Source: Diaminobutyricibacter sp. McL0608
Lineage (GTDB): Bacteria > Actinomycetota > Actinomycetes > Actinomycetales > Microbacteriaceae
Direction: 5' to 3'
NCBI RefSeq assembly: GCF_039613825.1
Contig: NZ_CP154826.1
Coordinates: 1,674,001 to 1,738,000 of the forward strand
Length of the DNA stretch: 64,000 bases
Shown here: positions 8,132 through 18,242 of the stretch, in pieces
How the letters are laid out: the number at the start of each line of letters is the position of its first letter
How positions within the stretch are numbered: position 1 is the stretch's first letter
Made by a program: the position numbers and the translations under genes
The notes under the pieces: generated by a model
What the model was told of the DNA's origin: nothing
Database searches by the model: none
What the model saw: the letters and a program-made list of their open reading frames with translations, nothing else

Positions 8132-9151
8132 ATGATGGATCTCACAATTCTCTGGTTCTGGATCATCGCCTTCTTCTTCGTCGGGTATTTCGTCCTCGAC
8201 GGTTTCGACTTCGGTGTCGGAATGGCTCTGCCCTTCCTCGGAAAGGACGATGTCGACCGCCGGGTGATGATCAACACCATCGGTCCGGTGTGGGACCTCA
8301 ACGAGACCTGGCTGATCGTCGCCGGTGCCTGTCTCTTCGCGGCCTTTCCCGAGTGGTACGCCACGCTGTTCAGCGGGTTCTATCTCGCGCTTCTCCTGAT
8401 CCTCCTCGCCCTCATCGTGCGCGGCGTCTCGTTCGAGTACCGCCACCAGCGTCCCGATTCGCGCTGGAAGGCCTGGTTCGACGGGATGATCATCGTCGGT
8501 TCGGCGGTCCCCGCGCTGCTCTGGGGTGTCGCGTTCGCGAACATCGTGCAGGGAGTGGCTCTCGACGCCCACCACACGTACACGGGCACGCTGTTCGACC
8601 TTCTGAACCCTTACGCGCTGCTCGGCGGACTGACCACGCTGCTGCTCTTCTTCACCCACGGTGTCGTCTTCGTCTCCCTGAAGACCGAAGGCGACATCCG
8701 GGATCGCGCCCAGCGGCTCGCATCCCGTTCCGGAGTCCTTGCAATCGTCGTCGCCGCCGCGTTCCTGCTCTGGACGGGGCTCGCCCACTTCAGCGTGGCC
8801 TTCGTGATCCTCGCCGTGGTGGCGGCCGTGTGCCTCGTCATCTCGTGGCTCGCGAATCTGCGTCGCGCGGAAGGCTGGTCGTTCCTTTTCATGGCGCTGA
8901 CGATCGCCTTCGCGGTGGTCTCGCTGTTCGCAAACCTGTTCCCGAACGTCATGCCGGCGACGGACCCGGCCAACAGCCTGACGATCGAGAACGCGTCGAG
9001 CACGACCTACACGCTCACGGTGATGAGCTGGACGGCGCTGATCTTCCTGCCGCTGGTGATCCTGTACCAGGGCTGGACGTACTGGACCTTCCGCAAGCGA
9101 CTCTCCCGGGCGAGCATCCCGTCGGAGTCCTCGGAGACCGTGACCGGCTGA
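8132..9151 (+). CDS. cydB: Cytochrome bd ubiquinol oxidase subunit II
   Basis: Second structural subunit of cytochrome bd oxidase, 339 aa with about eight or nine transmembrane helices. The family signature FDFGVGMALPFLG is near residue 27, followed by the matching GPVWDLNETWLI segment and, in the C-terminal half, TIENASSTTYTLTVMSWTAL. CydB stabilises haem b595/d in CydA. Two tandem ATGs (8132, 8135) follow AGGAG at 8124-8128; the second is better spaced, so the protein may be one residue shorter. The gene begins 6 nt after cydA and ends 3 nt before cydD. Confidence 0.97.
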   Translation: MMDLTILWFWIIAFFFVGYFVLDGFDFGVGMALPFLGKDDVDRRVMINTIGPVWDLNETWLIVAGACLFAAFPEWYATLFSGFYLALLLILLALIVRGVSFEYRHQRPDSRWKAWFDGMIIVGSAVPALLWGVAFANIVQGVALDAHHTYTGTLFDLLNPYALLGGLTTLLLFFTHGVVFVSLKTEGDIRDRAQRLASRSGVLAIVVAAAFLLWTGLAHFSVAFVILAVVAAVCLVISWLANLRRAEGWSFLFMALTIAFAVVSLFANLFPNVMPATDPANSLTIENASSTTYTLTVMSWTALIFLPLVILYQGWTYWTFRKRLSRASIPSESSETVTG

Positions 9152-9154
9152 CCG

Positions 9155-10804
9155 GTGCGACCACTCGATCGGCGGCTCCTCGCCTACGCGTCGTCGGCGC
9201 GCACAATGCTCGCCGCGGGCGGGCTGCTCGCCCTCGCGCAGGCCGCGTGCACCGTCGGCTTCGCCTGGCTCGTCACCCAGCTGATCGTGAAGGCGATCGG
9301 GGGGAAGGGGATCGCGGAGCTGGGCGGTCTCCTGACCGCGCTCGTCGCTGTCATCCTGATCCGCGGTCTGCTCCTCTGGCTTTCCGACCTCACCGCCACC
9401 CGCGGAGGCGCGGGCTCGATCGGGCAGTTGCGGTCGGCGCTGCTGGCAGCGATCGGGCGTCTGGGCCCATCCTGGCTCGCATCCCGCAGCACAGCAGAGG
9501 TGACCTTGACGGCCGGTCGCGGTCTCGATGCGCTTGACGGATACTTCAGCCGTTACCTGCCGCAACTGATCCTGACCGTGGTCGCCACCCCACTGATCGT
9601 GGTGGTCATGCTGGTCAGCGACCCGCTGAGCGGCGTGATCGTCATCGTGACGCTCCCGCTGATCCCGCTGTTCATGGTGCTCGTCGGATGGGCCACCCAA
9701 GCCGCCCAGCAGCGGCAGTGGGAGACACTCGGACGGCTTTCGCGGGCGTTCCTCGACATCGTGAACGGTCTGTCCACCCTCAAGCTGTTCGGTCGTCAGC
9801 ATCGCCAGGCCGACCGGATCCGTGCGATCAGCGACGAATACCGCGTGCGGACGATGCGCGTTCTGCGTGTCTCGTTCCTCAGCGGTTTCGTCCTGGAACT
9901 CGGCGCGAGCCTGGCGGTCGCGATCGTGGCCGTCGAGGTCGGCCTGCGACTGCTGGCGGGCGACGTGGACCTCGGCGTCGGACTCTTCGTCCTTCTGCTG
10001 GCGCCGGAGGCATTTCTCCCCGTGCGGAACATCGGCACCAGCTATCACGCGGCGACGGAGGGGATCGCCGCCGCCGCGAGTGCGTTCGATATCCTCGACG
10101 AGGACCGTGCCGCGGTCGAGACGGATGCGCGCCGACGGCCGTCCCTCGATACGACGCTCCCGAACGGGACCGTGATCATGCGAGCGGTATCCATCGACCA
10201 CGGCGGCACCGTCGCGGTGCGCGACTTCACCGCCCGATTCGAGCCCGGATCGCTGACCGTCCTGACCGGGCCCAGCGGTGCCGGAAAGTCGAGCCTGATC
10301 GCAGCGCTTCTCGGCTTCGCTGCCTTCGAGGGCGACATCCGGCTCGGGGTGGGCGAGCATCCGCCTGCCTCCCGTGCAGCCGGGGAGCTGATCGCCTGGT
10401 CGGGTCAACGCCCGAGTCTCGGCGCCGGTACCATCGGCTCGAACATCGCGCTCGGCACGGACCTATACGACGAGGAGCTCGTCCGCCAGGCACTGGTGAC
10501 GGCGGCGGCGGATGAGCTCTCGTTGTCCACGGTCCTCGGTGTCGGCGGGGCGGGGCTGTCCGGTGGGCAGGCACAGCGGGTCGCCGTCGCGCGCGCCGCC
10601 TACCGGACGGCCGAACGCGACTGCCCGGTGCTCGTGCTCGACGAACCGACGTCCGCTCTCGATGACCTGACGGAGGCGCGCCTCATTGCCAGACTCCGGG
10701 AACTCGCGGCCGCCGGGCGCACAGTCATCGTCGTGAGTCATCGTGCCGCGGTGATCGCGGCCGCCGATGCCGTCATCGCGGTGGGGGAGCTGGCCCATGC
10801 GTGA
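9155..10804 (+). CDS. cydD: Heterodimeric thiol/haem ABC exporter half, CydD
   Basis: ABC transporter with fused membrane and ATPase domains (549 aa). Together with CydC it is needed for cytochrome bd maturation; E. coli CydDC exports glutathione and cysteine and binds haem. Six transmembrane helices occupy roughly residues 15-290. Walker A is GPSGAGKS (372-379), the signature is LSGGQAQR and Walker B is VLVLDEPTSALDD. The GTG start is 3 nt after the cydB stop. The order cydA-B-D-C in one operon is standard for actinobacteria. Confidence 0.95.
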   Translation: MRPLDRRLLAYASSARTMLAAGGLLALAQAACTVGFAWLVTQLIVKAIGGKGIAELGGLLTALVAVILIRGLLLWLSDLTATRGGAGSIGQLRSALLAAIGRLGPSWLASRSTAEVTLTAGRGLDALDGYFSRYLPQLILTVVATPLIVVVMLVSDPLSGVIVIVTLPLIPLFMVLVGWATQAAQQRQWETLGRLSRAFLDIVNGLSTLKLFGRQHRQADRIRAISDEYRVRTMRVLRVSFLSGFVLELGASLAVAIVAVEVGLRLLAGDVDLGVGLFVLLLAPEAFLPVRNIGTSYHAATEGIAAAASAFDILDEDRAAVETDARRRPSLDTTLPNGTVIMRAVSIDHGGTVAVRDFTARFEPGSLTVLTGPSGAGKSSLIAALLGFAAFEGDIRLGVGEHPPASRAAGELIAWSGQRPSLGAGTIGSNIALGTDLYDEELVRQALVTAAADELSLSTVLGVGGAGLSGGQAQRVAVARAAYRTAERDCPVLVLDEPTSALDDLTEARLIARLRELAAAGRTVIVVSHRAAVIAAADAVIAVGELAHA

Positions 10805-12503
10805 CGCCCGAGTCAGGTCGATCCTCCGCCGTTCGCAGCCGCCGCTGCGCAGATTCTGGCCGGCGGTCGCGTTCGGGGTGCTGAGCGCCGGGTCCGCGGT
10901 CGCTCTGCTGGGGGTTTCGGCGTGGCTGATCACGCGCGCATCCGAACAGCCGTCGTTGATCTTCATCTCGTTCGCGGTCGTCGGGGTGAGGGCTTTCGCG
11001 CTCGGGCGGGCTTTCTTCCGTTACCTCGAGCGGCTGGTGGGGCATGACGCGGCCTTCCATCAACTCGCGGCGATCCGCGCCGGAATGGTGGATGCGCTCG
11101 TGCCGCTCGCCCCCGACGGACTCGGCGCCACGCGGCGCGGACAACTGCTGTCGACGCTGGCCGACGATGTGGATGAACTCCAGAACCGCTCCCTGCGAGT
11201 GGTGCAACCGCTGGTGACGGCGGGGATCGTCTCGATCGTGACGGTTGTGGGAATCACCGTCCTTCTGCCTGCGGCCGGCCTCATCCTGGCGATCGCCCTC
11301 GTGCTCGCCGGCATTCTCGGCACCGTCGTCAACGGAACTCTGTCGGCGAGAGCAGAGCGGCAGCTCGCGCCCCTGCGCGCGGGCCTCAACGATCGCGTCC
11401 TCGAGCTGGTCGGAAACCTTGAAGTGCTCACTGCCTTCGGCGCGCTTCACAATGCCACCGAATCGACCGCGGGGGCCGGTGTGAGGCTGACCCGCGCCAT
11501 CCGCTCCCGGGCATCCGGAGCCGCACTGACGGCGGCGGTCGTCTCTGTACTCGCAGGCGGCGCCACCGTCGGCGCCATCCTCGTCGGTGCGCCGGCGCTG
11601 GGCGCGCACGGGATCGACGCGCCGACTCTCGCGGTTCTCGCGCTCGTACCGCTGGCGATTTTCGACGTCTTCGCCATGGTCCCGCTCGCCCTCAGCGCGC
11701 GGCGCCAGATCATGGCCAGCACCGAGCGCATCGCGCGCACGGTTCCTGCTCGGATTCCGTCAGGAATCCCCGTCGACGGTCCGAGCCCGGTCCCTGCCAC
11801 GACGATCGAGCGCGACGCCCCTGTGCTCGTGCTTGCCGGTGTCACCGCGCACTGGCCGGGTTCGAATCGCCCGGTACTCACCGACGTCTCGTTGCAGCTC
11901 GCCCGCGGCGAACGCGTGGTGATCGAAGGCCCGACCGGGTCGGGCAAGACTGCGCTGGCCCACGTGCTCACCCGCTTCATCGACTATGAGGGAAGCTATC
12001 GCCTGGGAGGGGTCGAGGCGCGCGACCTCGCTCAGGACGATGTGCGCGCCGTCGTCGGACTCTGCGAGCAGCAGCCGTACCTGTTCGACTCCGACATCCG
12101 GCAGAACCTGCTGTTCGCACGCGATACGGCGACGGACGCCGACCTCGAAGCTGTGATCGAGCGCGTCGGCCTCACCGACTGGCTGCACGAACGCGGTGGC
12201 CTGGATGCGCGGGTGGGCGAGCGGGGCTCCCTCGTCTCGGGTGGACAGGCGCAGCGCATCGCGCTCGCACGGGCCCTGCTAGCGGACGTCTCCGTGCTCA
12301 TCGCGGACGAGCCGACGGCCAATGTGGATCTCGACGTGGCCGATCGGATCGTGCGCGATATCGTCACGGTCGCCGCGCGGTCCGGCACTGCCGTCATCCT
12401 GATCTCACACGTGGCCGTCGCGCCCGATCTCGTCGACCGACGCGTTCGGATGGAGCACGGCCGGCTGCGACCGCTCAGTCCAGAGGACGTGCCAGCGCGG
12501 TGA
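10797..12503 (+). CDS. cydC: Heterodimeric thiol/haem ABC exporter half, CydC
   Basis: Partner of CydD (568 aa), with an N-terminal six-helix membrane domain and a C-terminal ATPase. Walker A is GPTGSGKT near residue 378, followed by VSGGQAQR and LIADEPTANVD. I chose the ATG at 10797, which overlaps the cydD stop by 8 nt and has GGGGGAG upstream. The 3' end overlaps the convergent aminotransferase-like gene by 29 nt, tail to tail, leaving no room for a separate intergenic terminator. CydC ends the cyd operon. Confidence 0.94.
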   Translation: MRDARVRSILRRSQPPLRRFWPAVAFGVLSAGSAVALLGVSAWLITRASEQPSLIFISFAVVGVRAFALGRAFFRYLERLVGHDAAFHQLAAIRAGMVDALVPLAPDGLGATRRGQLLSTLADDVDELQNRSLRVVQPLVTAGIVSIVTVVGITVLLPAAGLILAIALVLAGILGTVVNGTLSARAERQLAPLRAGLNDRVLELVGNLEVLTAFGALHNATESTAGAGVRLTRAIRSRASGAALTAAVVSVLAGGATVGAILVGAPALGAHGIDAPTLAVLALVPLAIFDVFAMVPLALSARRQIMASTERIARTVPARIPSGIPVDGPSPVPATTIERDAPVLVLAGVTAHWPGSNRPVLTDVSLQLARGERVVIEGPTGSGKTALAHVLTRFIDYEGSYRLGGVEARDLAQDDVRAVVGLCEQQPYLFDSDIRQNLLFARDTATDADLEAVIERVGLTDWLHERGGLDARVGERGSLVSGGQAQRIALARALLADVSVLIADEPTANVDLDVADRIVRDIVTVAARSGTAVILISHVAVAPDLVDRRVRMEHGRLRPLSPEDVPAR

Positions 12504-13263
12504 GTCTGGAGCGCCAGCGGTCCGCGTGGTGACCGGAGGCGTCGAGGTCGGGTCCGTCGACCCAGGCGCTCACGACGCGGATGCCGTGAAGCGCGTTGAC
12601 GGCCCAGACCTCGCATCCCGCGAGCTCGTCCGGCGTCGCCTCCTCCTCGGCCACCTGGGTGCCTATGGCGGCCGCGATGGTCAGGATCGCGCGCGCGGTG
12701 ACGCTCGGGATGCGCGGCAGGTACGCAGGCGGAACCATGAGCCGGTCGCCGCGCCACCACATCAGGCTGGTGGTCGAGCCCTCCGACACGAGGCCGGTGT
12801 CCAGGATCACCCCTTCGCGTGCGCCGGACCGCTGCGCCTCCTGGCGAAGCCGGAGCATCGCCTCGAGATCGGGCCCCTTGACGGTCGGCTCGGTGCGCGG
12901 ATCCGTCCCGCTGTGCGTCGCGACGACGACGGACTGCCGGAGCTCCGGCGCCGAGCGGAGGCGGAAAAGCAGACGGAAGGAGCCGTCATGCGACGACACC
13001 TCGAGCCGCGGGAACCAGTCTGCTTCGCGGGGGATCAATTGCAGCGCCGCCCGGTAGAACGTGTCGAGCTCATGCTCGTCGTGATGTCCGCGCGCCATGG
13101 CCGACTCGATGAACCGGCTTCGATGGACGTCGACCGCGAGTGCGCGCCCATCCCTCACGAGGAACGAGTCGGCGACCTCAAGGCGCGTGGCGAAGAGCTC
13201 GCAGTCCTCGAGGAGGCGGAGGGAACCGTCGTGCCAGTCGAAGAGCGCGGAGATCTCGCTCAT
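12475..13263 (-). CDS. Class IV aminotransferase, probable aminodeoxychorismate lyase (PabC-like)
   Basis: PLP-dependent fold-type IV enzyme of 262 aa. The candidate PLP lysine is in TVKGPDLEAML (around residue 129), followed by the family pattern GVILDTGLVSEGSTTSLMWW, and a C-terminal NALHGIRVVSAWVDG. The divergent neighbour is an aminodeoxychorismate synthase, so removal of pyruvate from aminodeoxychorismate to give p-aminobenzoate (folate pathway) is the likely reaction. Branched-chain or D-amino-acid aminotransferase activity cannot be excluded. GGGAGGAGGG lies about 9 nt before the ATG. The gene end overlaps the end of cydC. Confidence 0.78.
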   Translation of the reverse strand: MSEISALFDWHDGSLRLLEDCELFATRLEVADSFLVRDGRALAVDVHRSRFIESAMARGHHDEHELDTFYRAALQLIPREADWFPRLEVSSHDGSFRLLFRLRSAPELRQSVVVATHSGTDPRTEPTVKGPDLEAMLRLRQEAQRSGAREGVILDTGLVSEGSTTSLMWWRGDRLMVPPAYLPRIPSVTARAILTIAAAIGTQVAEEEATPDELAGCEVWAVNALHGIRVVSAWVDGPDLDASGHHADRWRSRLTALARPLD

Positions 13264-13319
13264 GTGGATCGCCCTCCTCCCGCTCGGTCGGTGCCGCCCG
13301 TCATCTGACCGAGCCGCTC

Positions 13320-13325
13320 TAGGCT
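13320..13325 (+). promoter_or_regulatory. Leaderless -10 box (TAGGCT) for pabB
   Basis: TAGGCT ends 6 nt before the GTG at 13332, with no SD between. Confidence 0.5.
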
Positions 13326-13331
13326 AGTACG

Positions 13332-14738
13332 GTGGCCACCCGAATCCTGCGATTTCCGGTCGACGGTTGGCTGGAGCCGGAGGCCGCGTTCCTTGGCGCC
13401 TTCGCGCACGAGCCCTACGTCGTCTGGCTGGACGCCGGCCCGGATGCGCAGAGTGGCGTTTCCGTGATCGCGGCTGCTTCGGGCGGCTCGGAATTCGTGA
13501 CCGCGTCGGTGGCGGAGGGCACGGTCTCGGTCGGGCGCCCGGGGGAGTCGCCTCTGACGGATTCCGGCGACATCCTCGCCTTCCTCGGCGAGTCGCTGGC
13601 GCAGTTCGACGATCTCGTCGCGCGTCACCCGCAGACGACCGATTTCAGTCTCGGCTGGCTCGGCTGGCTCGGCTACGAATACGGGGCGGCGGCCAGCGGG
13701 GTAGCGGTCTCGCCCACACGGTTACCCGATGCGGCGATGCTGTTCGTCGACCGTGCCGTCGTCTTCGACCACGGCACGCAGACGGTCGAGTTGATCGCGC
13801 TCGACCGCGACGGCGTGGCGGAGTGGGCTTCCAGCCTGCGCGAGCAGCTCACAGCATCCGGTCGTATGCGTGGAGATGGGCGGCGCGAGAGGCGCACCAC
13901 GAACGGAGCGGAGGCGACGACACTGCGATGGCGGCACGACGATGCGACCTACCTGGGTCTGATCCGCGATTGCCAGGAGGCGATCCGGCGGGGGGACGCC
14001 TACCAGCTGTGCCTGACCAACGAGGCGATCGTCGAGGTGCCCGTCGACCCGATCGACGCCTACCTGCGGCTGCGCTCTTCGAGCCCGACGCACCACGGAG
14101 GTCTCCTGAGGTTCGGTGACGTCGCACTGCTGAGCGCGTCGCCCGAGCAGTTTCTGTCGATCACGCCCGCTCGGCGCATCCGTACGAAACCGATCAAAGG
14201 AACCCGGCCACGCGGCGCGACGGTCTCACGCGATCTCGACCTGCGCGCTGAGCTCGAGGCCAGCGACAAGGAGCGCGCGGAGAACGTCATGATCGTCGAC
14301 CTCATGCGCAACGACCTGGGCCGGGTCTGCCGGGTCGGATCGGTGGAAGTGCATCACCTTCTGGCCGTCGAGAGCTACGCGCAGGTCCACCAGCTGGTCA
14401 GCACGGTCGAAGGCGTCCTCGCCGACGGCGTCGGTCCCCTCGACGCGGTGGCCGCCTGCTTCCCCGCCGGTTCGATGACCGGGGCGCCCAAGATCAGTGC
14501 GATGCGCATCCTGCACGAACTCGAGGACGGTCCGCGCGGAATCTACTCGGGATGCTTCGGCTACCTGGGCCTCGATGGAAGCGCCGATCTCGCTATGGTG
14601 ATCCGCAGTATCGTTGTCGAACCGGAACGGGTGTCGATCGGTGCCGGCGGCGGGATCACGGCGTTGTCCGTCCCCGAGGAGGAGCTCGACGAGGTAGCGG
14701 TGAAAGCGTCGGCGCTCATCGCTGCGCTCGGGCTGTGA
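13332..14738 (+). CDS. pabB: Aminodeoxychorismate synthase component I
   Basis: Chorismate-utilising enzyme of 468 aa. The C-terminal domain has the motif KPIKGTRPRG (around residues 284-293) followed by SDKERAENVMIVDLMRNDLG and PAGSMTGAPK. The PIKGT form, with Lys where anthranilate synthases have Ala (PIAGT), marks PabB-type enzymes that aminate chorismate at C4 for folate synthesis. The N-terminal third is divergent. No glutamine amidotransferase (PabA) is encoded in the window, so one must be supplied from elsewhere, perhaps a shared TrpG. The GTG start is set by a TAGGCT -10 box, giving a leaderless transcript. It is divergent from the PabC-like gene. Confidence 0.88.
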   Translation: MATRILRFPVDGWLEPEAAFLGAFAHEPYVVWLDAGPDAQSGVSVIAAASGGSEFVTASVAEGTVSVGRPGESPLTDSGDILAFLGESLAQFDDLVARHPQTTDFSLGWLGWLGYEYGAAASGVAVSPTRLPDAAMLFVDRAVVFDHGTQTVELIALDRDGVAEWASSLREQLTASGRMRGDGRRERRTTNGAEATTLRWRHDDATYLGLIRDCQEAIRRGDAYQLCLTNEAIVEVPVDPIDAYLRLRSSSPTHHGGLLRFGDVALLSASPEQFLSITPARRIRTKPIKGTRPRGATVSRDLDLRAELEASDKERAENVMIVDLMRNDLGRVCRVGSVEVHHLLAVESYAQVHQLVSTVEGVLADGVGPLDAVAACFPAGSMTGAPKISAMRILHELEDGPRGIYSGCFGYLGLDGSADLAMVIRSIVVEPERVSIGAGGGITALSVPEEELDEVAVKASALIAALGL

Positions 14739-14775
14739 GCAGTCGGGAACGGATGCGGGCCGCCGAACGTTTAGT

Positions 14776-14781
14776 AACCTT
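14776..14781 (+). promoter_or_regulatory. Candidate -10 box upstream of leuS
   Basis: TAACCT ends 5 nt before an ATG at 14787 that opens a 20-codon reading frame. The mRNA would start at or near that ATG, giving leuS a leader of about 60-75 nt. Confidence 0.35.
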
Positions 14782-14786
14782 GACGA

Positions 14787-14848
14787 TGGGCGTCGCCCGC
14801 TGTGATTGCGGGCCACCTTCAGCGTCGACGGGCCCATCAATACGATGA
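14787..14848 (+). CDS. Possible upstream ORF in the leuS leader (speculative)
   Basis: A 20-codon frame begins close behind a -10-like box. Its stop codon TGA (14846-14848) overlaps an ATG at 14845 that is in frame with leuS. The peptide contains two Cys codons close together and no Leu, so it does not look like a leucine attenuator. A nested hairpin, GCCCGC/GCGGGC (14796-14814), with an outer GATGGGC/GCCCATC pairing (14786-14838), occupies the same interval. It may be a translational-coupling device or coincidence. Confidence 0.25.
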
Positions 14849-14859
14849 TTGAGAGTTAC

Positions 14860-17448
<2,589 letters not shown>

Positions 17449-17466
17449 GAGGAGTAGCGACTCCTC
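17449..17466 (+). terminator. Small hairpin directly after leuS
   Basis: Perfect 7-bp stem GAGGAGT/ACTCCTC with loop AGCG, starting at the base after the leuS stop codon. There is no U-run, so its role as terminator is inferred. Confidence 0.45.
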
Positions 17467-17537
17467 CACAGCGGCGGCGACCGCCCCTGATGTGCACAAT
17501 CGGACGGCGGTCGGCGGGCCCGTCTCCGTCTGAACCA

Positions 17538-17543
17538 TAGCGT
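17538..17543 (+). promoter_or_regulatory. Leaderless -10 box (TAGCGT) for comEA
   Basis: TAGCGT ends 6 nt before the GTG at 17550. No SD lies between. Confidence 0.5.
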
Positions 17544-17549
17544 TCAGAT

Positions 17550-18242
17550 GTGCGACATCGAGCCGAGAACCCTCTGAGCGACCTCGCTGCGGAAGCCCGC
17601 ACGGGGTCGCAGGGTGCTCGCGTCCGGATCGGTGTGGGTGCGGGCGTGATCCTCCTCCTGGTGGGGATGGTGATCGCCGTGCTGGTGACGACCTTTGCGC
17701 CGCGGGGCGGTGTTCGAGACCTCGACACGGTGCCGACCGCGTCGAGATCCGCAGCGCCGACAGTCGGCGGAGGCAGCCGCACAGGGCCGGGTTCGACGAC
17801 CTCCGAGACGGTGCTGCTCGTGCATGTGCTGGGGGCGGTGACCAGGCCGGGAATCGTCGAGCTGCGACAGGGGGCGCGCGTCGTCGACGCCATCGCGTCG
17901 GCAGGTGGACTCGCCGCGGATGCGAATCCTGCCGGGGTCAATCTCGCACGTCCGGTCTCCGACGGTGAACAGCTCGTCGTTCCGCGGGAAGGCGAAGAAC
18001 TCGTCCCCGCGGCGGGCCCCAGCGCGTCGGTCGGCGGTGGGTCGGGAGGCTCGCTCGTGAGCCTCAACCGCGCATCCGTCACCGAGCTGCAGGCCCTGCC
18101 GCGGATCGGGCCCGCGCTGGCCCAGCGCATCGTCGACTGGCGGGAAAGCAACGGCCCGTTCTCCGTCCCCGCTGATCTGATGAAGGTGAGCGGGATCGGG
18201 CAGACGCTCTTCGACGCGCTCAAAGACCTGATCACTCTATGA
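17550..18242 (+). CDS. comEA: Competence-type DNA-binding protein ComEA (SLBB plus helix-hairpin-helix)
   Basis: Membrane-anchored DNA receptor of 230 aa. A single transmembrane helix lies at about residues 25-48 (GVGAGVILLLVGMVIAVLV), followed by a Ser/Gly linker, an SLBB fold (about 90-140, VHVLGAVTRPGIVELRQGAR) and a C-terminal double HhH (about 170-228, LNRASVTELQALPRIGPALA and MKVSGIGQTLFDALKDL). In naturally transformable bacteria ComEA binds incoming double-stranded DNA outside the membrane and hands it to ComEC. ComEC is encoded next with a 4-nt overlap. The GTG at 17550 is supported by a TAGCGT box 6 nt upstream. Confidence 0.92.
   Translation: MRHRAENPLSDLAAEARTGSQGARVRIGVGAGVILLLVGMVIAVLVTTFAPRGGVRDLDTVPTASRSAAPTVGGGSRTGPGSTTSETVLLVHVLGAVTRPGIVELRQGARVVDAIASAGGLAADANPAGVNLARPVSDGEQLVVPREGEELVPAAGPSASVGGGSGGSLVSLNRASVTELQALPRIGPALAQRIVDWRESNGPFSVPADLMKVSGIGQTLFDALKDLITL

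Noticed and set aside
6485-10408. A 1307-codon open frame on the minus strand across the cyd genes
   Set aside because: It is antisense to clear cydA, cydB and cydD, has Arg/Asp/Glu/His-rich composition typical of high-GC shadow frames, and shows no domain.
14739-14859. A T-box riboswitch before leuS
   Set aside because: No T-box sequence (AGGGTGGNACCGCG) or stem I features are present; only a short hairpin and a small frame.
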